Part shown: positions 58,056 to 64,000 of the stretch, one piece after another
Position numbering within the stretch: position 1 is the stretch's first letter
Layout of the letters: every line of letters starts with the position of its first letter
Assembly (NCBI RefSeq): GCF_008630635.1
Contig: NZ_CP043869.1
Span: 1,178,001-1,242,000, forward strand
DNA from: Neptunomonas concharum
Lineage (GTDB): Bacteria; Pseudomonadota; Gammaproteobacteria; Pseudomonadales; Balneatricaceae
Length of the DNA: 64,000 nt
Reading direction: 5' to 3'
Translations under genes and position numbers: made by a program
Notes under the pieces: generated by a model
The model's database searches: none
What the model was told of the DNA's origin: nothing
What the model saw: the letters and a program-made list of their open reading frames with translations, nothing else

Positions 58056-58082
58056 ATCATCCTCTCTTTTGTAGTATCTGCT

Positions 58083-58403
58083 TCAGTCACGGGAAGTTCC
58101 TTTCCTAATAGAGCTGGCCTTATCTTGATCAGGGCGCATCTGGGTTAAAACTGCATCACACATGGGCACCTCCGTTCTGGCGGTATGGCTAAGACGCTCG
58201 ACAATAGCTGAGGCTAGGTCGATATTTTGGCGCTCTGCACGGATAAATAGATTAATGATCTGATGAGCAAGTTGATCCCTAGCATCAGATGAATTGAGCT
58301 CTATACCTTGATTGATTGCGCTACAGTACCGGCCAAAGATTCTTAGCTCGTTTCGCAGGTTGGTTTGAACATGCCGTGCCTGGATTGCATCGATATAACT
58401 CAT
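58083..58403 (-). CDS. Prophage protein of unknown function
   Basis: A 106-aa protein, helical and soluble by composition, with no domain recognised (ARHVQTNLRNELRIFGRYCS, DLASAIVERLSHTARTEVPM). It overlaps the preceding gene by 4 bases (ATGA) and precedes xis. Its location in the excision operon suggests an early or lysogeny-related role. Confidence 0.7.
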   Translation of the reverse strand: MSYIDAIQARHVQTNLRNELRIFGRYCSAINQGIELNSSDARDQLAHQIINLFIRAERQNIDLASAIVERLSHTARTEVPMCDAVLTQMRPDQDKASSIRKGTSRD

Positions 58404-58666
58404 CGCTTTGTCTCCCTGAGACGTGCCACATTGAGCAAAACGTCAATTTGTGACATGTCACGCTGTATTTCGTTATCCGCGTTATGGATCAGGACAGTTA
58501 AGGCTTCGGCTGGCTGCTCAAAGCCGCCGGCTTCTACTATGCGAGCAAGGGCTTCACGCGTGCCTTGGTACATATCCATAGAAAACCGAGAAGCACCTAC
58601 AGCCTCAAGATGCGATGCCTCCCTTCGGCGCTGGTCGGCCTTACGCTGTGCCGCAGTCTTAGCCAT
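58400..58666 (-). CDS. Small basic prophage protein, unknown function
   Basis: An 88-aa protein starting [20 protein letters not shown], a basic helix, followed by a mostly acidic part. The ATG at 58666 is chosen because GAAGGA lies 8 bases before it inside csrA, and it overlaps the csrA stop by 8 bases. The basic start could bind nucleic acid (short ribbon-helix or repressor-like proteins look similar), but no domain can be named. Confidence 0.7.
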   Translation of the reverse strand: MAKTAAQRKADQRRREASHLEAVGASRFSMDMYQGTREALARIVEAGGFEQPAEALTVLIHNADNEIQRDMSQIDVLLNVARLRETKR

Positions 58667-58850
58667 TGGCCACATCCTTCATGGCCTTTTCTTTCTGTAT
58701 CTCCAGATAGATCTCTTCGCGGTGGATATTCACATCGTTAGGGGCGTTAAACCCCAATCGAACCTGATTGCCCTTAACCGATGTCACGGTAACGGTGATG
58801 TCGTCGCCGACCATGATGGTTTCGCCGACTTTACGTGTGAGTAATAACAT
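58659..58850 (-). CDS. csrA: Prophage-encoded CsrA/RsmA RNA-binding regulator
   Basis: A 63-aa Csr[21 protein letters not shown] and [20 protein letters not shown] match host CsrA proteins, including the RNA-contact residues at both ends (LTRKVGE and the Arg-Glu pair in HREEIY). AAGGAAGG lies 7 bases before ATG 58850; longer upstream in-frame starts are not family-like. CsrA binds GGA motifs in mRNA leaders and alters translation. This copy sits inside the leftward excision operon, so it is a phage gene and not the host csrA. Confidence 0.93.
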   Translation of the reverse strand: MLLLTRKVGETIMVGDDITVTVTSVKGNQVRLGFNAPNDVNIHREEIYLEIQKEKAMKDVANG

Positions 58851-58863
58851 GGTGATTCCTTCC

Positions 58864-59040
58864 TTAGTGGATGTAGGTATTGTCTGGGTCACGCATGAAG
58901 CGCAACACAGCGGGTAAAAATGGTTTGCCGGAGGCTTTCTGTTGTAGGCCGTAGTAGATGCCCACCAGCACGAATGCTGTACAAAACAGTGCCGTAGCCG
59001 CGAAAAAGAAGCCGATCAGCACAAAGAATTCAGGCAGCAT
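58864..59040 (-). CDS. Small prophage membrane protein
   Basis: A 58-aa protein with one long hydrophobic segment ([20 protein letters not shown], residues 7-26) and a basic tail. GGAGG lies 8 bases before ATG 59040, which decides the start. It overlaps the HTH gene upstream by 11 bases. Function is unknown; small single-span phage proteins may affect the host membrane or exclusion. Confidence 0.7.
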   Translation of the reverse strand: MLPEFFVLIGFFFAATALFCTAFVLVGIYYGLQQKASGKPFLPAVLRFMRDPDNTYIH

Positions 59041-59539
59041 GATCATTGCCTCCAAAATCAGCTATGGTGCAGAACTCGTAAACAGCCTCGCCCAATAGCT
59101 CAGCCGCGTGGTCAAGCTGAGCGTTTCGGGTGCTGGTGGATGCACGGCTACGGTGTGAGCTACGCGAGCGGTAACGACGGGCTAACTCGGTGTGTTGATC
59201 TGCTTCGGGGTCTGCCTGCATAGCAGGGAAGGTCAGCCAACTACATACCAACATGATCAAAATGATCCTGACACGATGAATAGCCCCGAGCTCAAACAGC
59301 TTATTGATAGCGACCACCACATCGCTGGTGGCGGTTTTGAAATAGATGGATTCCCACGCTTGAGCAATATTGGACTTGCTGCAGTTCATCTCTTCCGCCG
59401 CTTCTTTCTGGCTGAGGCCGTTTAGTCGGCAAACCAGAGCGCGTGATTCGGTAGGCGTAATTTTACGACCACTGGGGAGAATAACGGGGGTACATTCCCA
59501 GTCACCTAAACCGTATCCGTGTTGAGTGCGTGTAATCAT
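59030..59539 (-). CDS. LuxR-type HTH protein with a membrane segment
   Basis: A 169-aa protein. Residues about 23-70 form a LuxR/GerE-like HTH (TPTESRALVCRLNGLSQKEA, MNCSKSNIAQAWESIYFK). A hydrophobic stretch (VRIILIMLVCSWLTFPAM, about residues 91-108) may anchor it, and an Arg/Ser-rich segment follows. The ATG at 59539 has AAGGTGG 5 bases upstream. It is the first gene of the leftward operon, directly behind two operator copies. Confidence 0.8.
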   Translation of the reverse strand: MITRTQHGYGLGDWECTPVILPSGRKITPTESRALVCRLNGLSQKEAAEEMNCSKSNIAQAWESIYFKTATSDVVVAINKLFELGAIHRVRIILIMLVCSWLTFPAMQADPEADQHTELARRYRSRSSHRSRASTSTRNAQLDHAAELLGEAVYEFCTIADFGGNDHAA

Positions 59540-59552
59540 GTCAACCACCTTA

Positions 59553-59614
59553 AAACACTATATGTGTTTAAGAATATAGCTCTAGTTGGTTGCTTGTCAA
59601 CACTAAAAGTGTTT
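59553..59614 (-). promoter_or_regulatory. Leftward early promoter with two repressor operators
   Basis: TTGACA (minus strand, 59595-59600), a 16-base spacer and TATATT (59573-59578) form a strong sigma-70 promoter. Operator AAACACTATATGTGTTT covers 59553-59569 at the start site and CAACACTAAAAGTGTTT covers 59598-59614 at the -35. The same 17-bp motif occurs by the repressor gene. Confidence 0.8.
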
Positions 59615-59720
59615 TAGATTGATGGGGTAACCCAGTTAAGTGAAAAGTAATAAATAATTCAGAGAGTAAGAGCGTATTGTTTGCCTGTATGGAGGGGCAA
59701 AATAAGGGGTACTTGAATTG

Positions 59721-59745
59721 CCAGCTCCCGAGAACGGGAAGCTGG
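59721..59745 (-). terminator. Hairpin downstream of the XRE-ImmA gene
   Basis: CCAGCT-CCCG and CGGGA-AGCTGG form a 10-bp stem with one bulge and an AGAA loop. It lies about 60 bases beyond the XRE-ImmA stop. The T-run is poor, so it may be a weak terminator. The rest of 59615-59805 shows nothing else. Confidence 0.45.
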
Positions 59746-59805
59746 TTTAGAAGGTGAGGGTGGTAATTGGTTGCGAAGTTATAGTTGTTTGGTGGTCTGG
59801 CGCAC

Positions 59806-60879
59806 CTAAGCCAAAGATAGCTTAGGTTTTCCTTTTCCTGATACAACTTCTCCGCCAATAAGGCCAAACAACAATGTATCTATTTCGTGCTCTGGAAGTG
59901 ACAAAGCTTTGGAGATACATGATCTAGGTTGTCCGTTTGTCCAGAGCGCTTTAAAAACCTTATCCCAGAGCACTGACTTTTCTCTTTCAAGCCCCTCTGG
60001 CTCTGTTTGGCCGTACAGTTTCCTCAAATCAATACAGAAGGTCTTGTACTGCCAATCACTAATAAATCCAACTTTATGTAAGCGATAGGCTAGAGCTGCA
60101 GTAGATACACCCCATCTTTTCTTGGCTTTAATTAACTGGTTCAAAGACGTTACTTTCTGGATGGTGCCTATCAAATCAGCCTGCGGTACTAGAAAGTAAG
60201 AAGCGAATTCATTAGCCTCATTTTCTGCCTGCCTGCCTTGTGGAACTCCATTTGAGTGCATTACCAAGTGGCCTAACTCATGCAGCGCATCGAACCTACT
60301 GCGCTCCGCCGTCTTGTACGTATTCAGAAAAATATAGGGGACGTGATCTTCCCAGCAGGAGTACGCATCGACATTTCTTGTGTTTTCGGACAAAGAAAAC
60401 ACCCTAATACCTTTTGACTCCAGAAGTTTAATAATATTGCCTAACGGCATTTCGCCCAAGCCCCAAAAGTCGCGTAGTAAAGATGCGGCAATTGCCGGGC
60501 TTGTTTGGTCTGAAAGATCCGGGAGGTCTACTTTGGGCAAGCTGAACCTCTCCGATACCCAGTCGTTTATTTCGAAGGCAAAAGCGCTAGCAGCCGTTGC
60601 TGCATTTCTTTCTTTCGCGGACATTTTGCTTAAGCTCCGAAAGCTAACCTCCTCTTTTAAAGGCACACGGGGCTTATCCCGATAGAAAAAATCAACCGGG
60701 AACTTTAAAGCCTTAGCAAGGGAATTTACAGTTGATTCTTCTAAGTTTTCTGCCTTACCTTTTTCAATACGAGAAATGTGAACTGCTGAAATACCAGTCG
60801 CCTCAGCCAGTGCTTTGGCTGTAATGCTTCTCCGTTGTCTAGCAACAATCAAGCGATCGGGGTTAAATTCAATCATCAT
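59806..60879 (-). CDS. XRE-HTH and ImmA/IrrE metallopeptidase fusion protein
   Basis: A 357-aa protein. An XRE HTH fills residues 7-60 (LIVARQRRSITAKALAEATG, SAVHISRIEKGKAE). The ImmA/IrrE domain has DALHELGHLVMHS (His200, Glu201, His204) and ENEANEFASYFLVP with the third zinc-ligand Glu near 221. A C-terminal region of about 120 residues has no match that can be named. Such proteins cleave repressors in mobile elements or act in toxin-antitoxin-like defence pairs. It overlaps its upstream partner by 4 bases (ATGA), so the two are a unit. Confidence 0.88.
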   Translation of the reverse strand: MMIEFNPDRLIVARQRRSITAKALAEATGISAVHISRIEKGKAENLEESTVNSLAKALKFPVDFFYRDKPRVPLKEEVSFRSLSKMSAKERNAATAASAFAFEINDWVSERFSLPKVDLPDLSDQTSPAIAASLLRDFWGLGEMPLGNIIKLLESKGIRVFSLSENTRNVDAYSCWEDHVPYIFLNTYKTAERSRFDALHELGHLVMHSNGVPQGRQAENEANEFASYFLVPQADLIGTIQKVTSLNQLIKAKKRWGVSTAALAYRLHKVGFISDWQYKTFCIDLRKLYGQTEPEGLEREKSVLWDKVFKALWTNGQPRSCISKALSLPEHEIDTLLFGLIGGEVVSGKGKPKLSLA

Positions 60880-61514
60880 TCTATTTTATAAATTTCAAAA
60901 TCGTCAGCTTCATACCTTTCTCGTGAATTTTTAGTATCGATCGGTTCAAAATCGCCGTTGTAATCAGTAATAAAAATTCGTTCGCTAAAGGCACTAAACT
61001 GCCCATTATCATCTATTGATGTAGGTCTGGACAACTCGACTTTTACGTTTTCGATGTCAGAAGACACGCACAAATACCAAACTGACTTGTTTTCATGCAA
61101 TGTTTTTTGAGGCTTGGTTTCTGGAAACAATTCGAAATTATTGTTCGACTCAACTAGCTCTTTTGATCCAGTTTTTTTTCCTGATATAGCCTTCGGTGAA
61201 TTGCTACTGCATGCTTGGGTGACGTTTTGGAAAACTACGATAAGTCCTTTGTCATGGTTTTCAACTGCCTCAATGCCTTTGTAAGAGGCGGCTACCCAGC
61301 CAGTTTGGTTGCTTATGAATAACTCTCTTTTTCCTCTTACTCCTTCATGGTATGCGAAAGTGCCTGCCGCATTGGCTGCATGTAAAGGAGTAGCTTGGGA
61401 TCTAGCAGTTGCAACGTTATGTGCAAGTTGCAGTAACTGTGGGGCTGTTACACCGAAAAAGGCTAGCTTATCGGTTACATCTGTTTCTTCTTTGAAAATC
61501 ACTTCTGATAACAA
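60876..61514 (-). CDS. Unknown partner of the XRE-ImmA protein
   Basis: A 212-aa protein without a domain that can be named. The N-terminal half has FGVTAPQLLQLAHNVATARS and ELFISNQTGWVAASYKGIEA; the C-terminal half is acidic. The TTG start has GAGGA 8 bases upstream. It is first in a two-gene unit with the XRE-ImmA gene and begins 12 bases after a perfect 14-bp inverted repeat. This layout resembles two-gene toxin-antitoxin or phage-defence modules with an XRE-ImmA member (a RosmerTA-like type is one possibility), but no biochemical role is claimed. Confidence 0.75.
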   Translation of the reverse strand: MLSEVIFKEETDVTDKLAFFGVTAPQLLQLAHNVATARSQATPLHAANAAGTFAYHEGVRGKRELFISNQTGWVAASYKGIEAVENHDKGLIVVFQNVTQACSSNSPKAISGKKTGSKELVESNNNFELFPETKPQKTLHENKSVWYLCVSSDIENVKVELSRPTSIDDNGQFSAFSERIFITDYNGDFEPIDTKNSRERYEADDFEIYKIE

Positions 61515-61525
61515 TGGCCAATCCT

Positions 61526-61571
61526 CATGTTAATTTTTTGTCCCTACATGTTGGTGGAAAAAATTAACATG
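61526..61571. repeat. Perfect 14-bp inverted repeat before the XRE-ImmA unit
   Basis: CATGTTAATTTTTT (61526-61539) and AAAAAATTAACATG (61558-61571) are exact inverted copies with an 18-base spacer that holds a further CATGTT. The left arm touches the ribosome binding site of the 212-aa gene. It fits an autoregulatory operator; a leader hairpin is also possible. Confidence 0.8.
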
Positions 61572-61700
61572 GTCAAGCGTTAGAATACAAAAGGGAGGCA
61601 AATATTAGATATTAGGAGTCTGTCGCTTTGGCAGGGTTGAAACAGATGTGGCTTCGAGATGGAAAGGCTCTTAAGTCTACCTAATTGTAATCCCTAAAAT

Positions 61701-62387
61701 TCAGAGTAAATTACGCTCTACAATAGTTACAACCTGGCCAATGATTCTGAGTTGATCAATATTATGAGATGACAAGACCTCATCCCTATAGATATTCTTA
61801 TCTGGGTTATCGCTAGTAATAAGCCATGATCCATCTAAGCGCTTATTGAACCTCTTGACCCGCAAATCACCATCAAATTCAAAAGCATAGATCTTTCCGC
61901 TAGTTGGAATAGATGCACTTGAATTAATTAGAATTACGTCCTTATCTTGTAGCGTACTTTCCATCGAATCACCGCTGACAGTAGCGATTGTTGCGGCGTT
62001 ATGGGGGATATGGAAGCGGTCGAGAGTTTCCTTAAGTACCGGCTTGTAAGTGATAACTACGTCATTATCCGTATAAGCGCCGGTCCCTGCTGCTAGGTGG
62101 GATTCATAGACTGGCACAGATACGAACTGGCCGCTATCAACCGTTACGATATTATCAGCGCTAAGCTCTGTAGAGGTTGAGAGGTGGTTAGGCCCATTGC
62201 CAAAAAGCAGCCATTGAGAAGTCACGCCGAGAAAGGCGGCGATATCTTCAATTTTTCGGGGCTGCTTTGTTTCACCCGACTCAATTTTTGCAATTGCATT
62301 TTGAGCCACGCCAATGCCATCAGCAACTTCTTGCTGAGATAGGCCCCTTCTCTTCCGGGCTGTTTTAAATCGGTCTTTAAGCATCAT
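61701..62387 (-). CDS. CI/LexA-type prophage repressor with S24 peptidase domain
   Basis: A 228-aa repressor. The XRE HTH is at residues 4-60 (RKRRGLSQQEVADGIGVAQN). The S24 self-cleavage domain has the scissile Ala100-Gly101 (HLAAGTGAY), nucleophile Ser141 (VSGDSMESTL) and base Lys178 (DLRVKRF). RecA-stimulated cleavage upon DNA damage is expected. There is no ribosome site before the ATG, but a -10/-35 pair places the transcript start at the ATG itself. It is divergent from a Cro/YdaS-like gene. Confidence 0.93.
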   Translation of the reverse strand: MMLKDRFKTARKRRGLSQQEVADGIGVAQNAIAKIESGETKQPRKIEDIAAFLGVTSQWLLFGNGPNHLSTSTELSADNIVTVDSGQFVSVPVYESHLAAGTGAYTDNDVVITYKPVLKETLDRFHIPHNAATIATVSGDSMESTLQDKDVILINSSASIPTSGKIYAFEFDGDLRVKRFNKRLDGSWLITSDNPDKNIYRDEVLSSHNIDQLRIIGQVVTIVERNLL

Positions 62388-62422
62388 AGTTTTATTATCA
62401 CAACTAAACGTTTTGAAATCAA
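62388..62422 (-). promoter_or_regulatory. Candidate leaderless promoter of the repressor gene (PRM-like)
   Basis: On the minus strand TTGATT (62417-62422), a 17-base spacer and GATAAT (62394-62399) end 6 bases before the ATG at 62387, so the transcript would begin at the start codon, as for lambda cI from PRM. No Shine-Dalgarno is present. Confidence 0.65.
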
Positions 62423-62460
62423 AGCGCTTAAAGTGTTTAAAATAAACACATCAAGTGTTA
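62422..62460. promoter_or_regulatory. Paired repressor operators between repressor and Cro-like genes
   Basis: AAGCGCTTAAAGTGTTT (62422-62438) and AAACACATCAAGTGTTA (62444-62460) share the form AAACAC-N5-GTGTTT, with centres 22 bases apart. The second overlaps a likely rightward -10 TATATT (62459-62464). The first abuts the repressor -35, suited to repressor-assisted activation. Confidence 0.75.
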
Positions 62461-62494
62461 TATTTTGCCTTAAATTATACTTTTAGGTGTTGAT

Positions 62495-62761
62495 ATGACA
62501 GAGCTAGAGGCATTAGAAGTCGCTATTTCCATTGCTGGTGGGCCAACCGCCTTAAGCCGCAAAGTCACAGAGTTGGCGACTAAAGAAGGCACTTTACCCC
62601 CTGGGCGCGGAATTAAACAGCAACATATCACCAACTGGCGACACCGAGAAAAGCGCTGCTCTGCCAAGTATGCGCGCTTTGTTGCTATGGCTGTAAATAA
62701 CAAGGTAACAGCTCACCAGCTACGTCCTGACCTGTATCCACCTGATGCGTTGTCTGCATAA
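62495..62761 (+). CDS. Cro/YdaS-like prophage regulator
   Basis: An 88-aa small HTH protein of the YdaS/Cro type (EVAISIAGGPTALSRKVTEL, KQQHITNWRHREKRCSAKY). It is divergent from the CI-type repressor and behind paired operators, the place of Cro, so it probably represses the repressor gene or lowers early transcription. AGGTG precedes the ATG at 5 bases. Confidence 0.85.
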   Translation: MTELEALEVAISIAGGPTALSRKVTELATKEGTLPPGRGIKQQHITNWRHREKRCSAKYARFVAMAVNNKVTAHQLRPDLYPPDALSA

Positions 62762-62830
62762 CCCATTATCCATACCCACCGGCTTTTTTTTATCGGTTGG
62801 GTTCCATGTGAATTTGTACAGGTACGCAAG

Positions 62831-63445
62831 ATGTCAGTTCTAGACGGACTAAAACCGCGAGGTGCAAAGGCTCAGGCTCTGGTGGCCGAGCTTAAAGAGA
62901 AACCGTTAGCTTTGAAAACCGAGTTCGCGCTGGGAGTGGTGCTAAAGACACCGCTATTTGCTACCGAGTGCAGTTATCCGCTTGGTGCTGTTGATGACAG
63001 TGGTCAGCCGCTGGATTGTATAGAGCCGACCGATTGCTTCAAGCGGGTCGTTATGGCTGCTAAAGAAAACAATATAAACGCCATTATGGCAGAGCATGCG
63101 CGGTTGATCGGGGTAAAACGTAAGAACGAGCGAAAAGCTAAGGGTTTGGAGCGTATTGCTTTTGAGCCGTCTAACAATAAGCAAGCGGATCGACAGGCGA
63201 GAGCGCGCACTTTTGACGACAAACTAAAAGCGGCACTCGGCGTTGCCGTTTATGGCGCAGAGGGCGTGGGGCATTCGGTCCTATTTGATCTGATGTGGCC
63301 TGCTGAAACGTTCTTAATTCACGATGTTAGATATGAGGCATATCGTTTTCTGATAGATACCCTTGATCAAGCGCTTCGTACAGCGCGTCCTCATGATCTT
63401 GCCCCGATTTTGCAAGCCTCAGTTGCTCGTATGGAGGCGCTTTAA
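62831..63445 (+). CDS. Prophage early protein, unknown function
   Basis: A 204-aa soluble, basic protein with no domain that can be named (VLDGLKPRGAKAQALVAELK, SNNKQADRQARARTFDDKLK). It lies first after cro where many phages carry replication or regulatory proteins. Its 3' end runs 119 bases into a gene on the other strand. Confidence 0.7.
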   Translation: MSVLDGLKPRGAKAQALVAELKEKPLALKTEFALGVVLKTPLFATECSYPLGAVDDSGQPLDCIEPTDCFKRVVMAAKENNINAIMAEHARLIGVKRKNERKAKGLERIAFEPSNNKQADRQARARTFDDKLKAALGVAVYGAEGVGHSVLFDLMWPAETFLIHDVRYEAYRFLIDTLDQALRTARPHDLAPILQASVARMEAL

Positions 63446-63599
63446 TTTGCTTAACCTCAATCACGTAATGCCAATTTCCGTTCTCAAGCTGTATGACATC
63501 GTCAGCCTGAGCTTTGTTATCGGAATGGTATTGCTTTGGGGTCATATCGCCTTCCAGTCCGGTATAGGAGAGGCGGTAAGAATAGGTTTTTTCGGTCAT
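63327..63599 (-). CDS. Small prophage protein, convergent and overlapping
   Basis: A 90-aa acidic protein (TEKTYSYRLSYTGLEGDMTP, VIQLENGNWHYVIEVKQIKA). ATG 63599 is chosen because GGAG lies 7 bases before it; a longer start 21 bases upstream is less likely. Composition looks like a real protein rather than a shadow, but no family is recognised. Its 3' 119 bases overlap the end of the rightward gene. Confidence 0.55.
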   Translation of the reverse strand: MTEKTYSYRLSYTGLEGDMTPKQYHSDNKAQADDVIQLENGNWHYVIEVKQIKAPPYEQLRLAKSGQDHEDALYEALDQGYLSENDMPHI

Positions 63600-63678
63600 G
63601 CGTAGCTCCGTTACTTGCAAGGGGTCAGAGGCTTAATAGTAGCGGAGCGACGCAACTTAATAAATTGAGGTTTAACCC

Positions 63679-64000
63679 ATGGCTAACGATTTAACTAATG
63701 ACGTAATCAGGGCGCTAAAGGCCCGAGGTAATCAGGGGGCATCTATTCCCGGACTGGTGAATATGCTGGAACAGCAGGGGGTTGAGACCAATGTCCCTAT
63801 GATCAGTGCAACGGTGGTTAAGCTGCAGAAAAAGGGGCAGCTGTTCTACGACGCTAACCAGTATTTCTGGGCTGAAAGCGTGCTGATGCCTCCGGCTGTG
63901 AGTGAGTCGTCCTTGGATGTAGAGGCCGAGCAAGCCGCAGATCCTTTTAATACTCCCCTTAATCCTGATGATTTCGAGATAGAGGTGGCAATCGCTGAGG
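63679..64000 (+). CDS. Prophage protein with HTH-like start, cut by right edge
   Basis: An open frame begins with ATG 63679, has GAGG 8 bases upstream and runs off the window without a stop (107 residues seen). The N-terminal part (ANDLTNDVIRALKARGNQGA, VPMISATVVKLQKKGQLFYD, then NQYFWAES) reads like a winged helix-turn-helix; the rest is acidic. Family is unknown. Confidence 0.7.
   Translation, partial: MANDLTNDVIRALKARGNQGASIPGLVNMLEQQGVETNVPMISATVVKLQKKGQLFYDANQYFWAESVLMPPAVSESSLDVEAEQAADPFNTPLNPDDFEIEVAIAE

Noticed and set aside
59568-59867. 99-aa minus-strand open frame between the HTH gene and the XRE-ImmA gene
   Set aside because: It overlaps the leftward promoter, both operators and a hairpin, and its composition (LWLRCARPPNNYNFATNY) is not protein-like.

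Overview
The window looks like a chromosome segment of a marine gammaproteobacterium of the Oceanospirillales type (Neptunomonas, Amphritea, Neptuniibacter or a close relative). This is inferred from gene content and protein style: a gltA / sdhCDAB-sucAB-lpdA-sucCD block, ilvC-ilvY, TgpA, YceI-cytochrome b561, class I photolyase with YbgA, and NIT-domain chemoreceptors. No rRNA, tRNA, insertion sequence or CRISPR array was seen. The only RNA gene recognised is the 4.5S signal recognition particle RNA near 47.5 kb.

Layout. 0-16.5 kb: the tail of a TgpA-like transglutaminase, a YgjP-like metalloprotein, a chemoreceptor with a C-terminal sensor domain, ModF, divergent ilvC/ilvY, a PhoD-like phosphatase and an aldehyde dehydrogenase. 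These are followed by a bufferin-type RiPP operon (precursor lipoprotein with two core repeats, MNIO enzyme, DUF2063 partner), then ZapE, a DUF2238 membrane protein and a truncated SAHH-like NAD protein behind two palindromic operators. 16.5-31.4 kb: a leftward ybgA-phrB-folX-folM group, a NIT chemoreceptor, RNA-modifying enzymes, an Lrp/dadA/ridA/alr alanine catabolism cluster, recQ and a metzincin-like membrane protein. 31.4-44.4 kb: gltA divergent from the TCA-cycle block. 44.4-52.7 kb: YceI/b561, a flavodoxin with a divergent LysR regulator, ffs, a DMT transporter, DUF599, two hotdog thioesterases, htpG behind a near-perfect sigma-32 promoter, and cytochrome c5.

52.7-56.5 kb encodes a hydrogen sensor: a HupT/HoxJ kinase and the HupU/HoxB and HupV/HoxC regulatory [NiFe]-hydrogenase subunits. 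The large subunit carries the Ile62/Phe110 pair associated with oxygen-tolerant sensing and lacks a C-terminal maturation tail. No catalytic hydrogenase, maturation gene or response regulator lies in the window.

56.6 kb to the right end is the left part of a lambdoid prophage or related integrative element. It has a leftward int-xis operon that also carries CsrA, a small membrane protein and a LuxR-type HTH protein. Next comes a two-gene module (novel 212-aa protein plus XRE-ImmA metallopeptidase), a LexA/CI-type repressor with a candidate leaderless promoter, a Cro/YdaS-like protein, and unknown early genes running off the edge. Four copies of one 17-bp operator (AAACAC-N5-GTGTTT) lie at two promoters about 2.8 kb apart and tie the excision/CsrA operon to the repressor. 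The strongest candidates for new biology are the lipobox-bearing tandem-core bufferin, the prophage XRE-ImmA pair with its 14-bp inverted repeat, and the CsrA gene inside the repressor-controlled excision operon.
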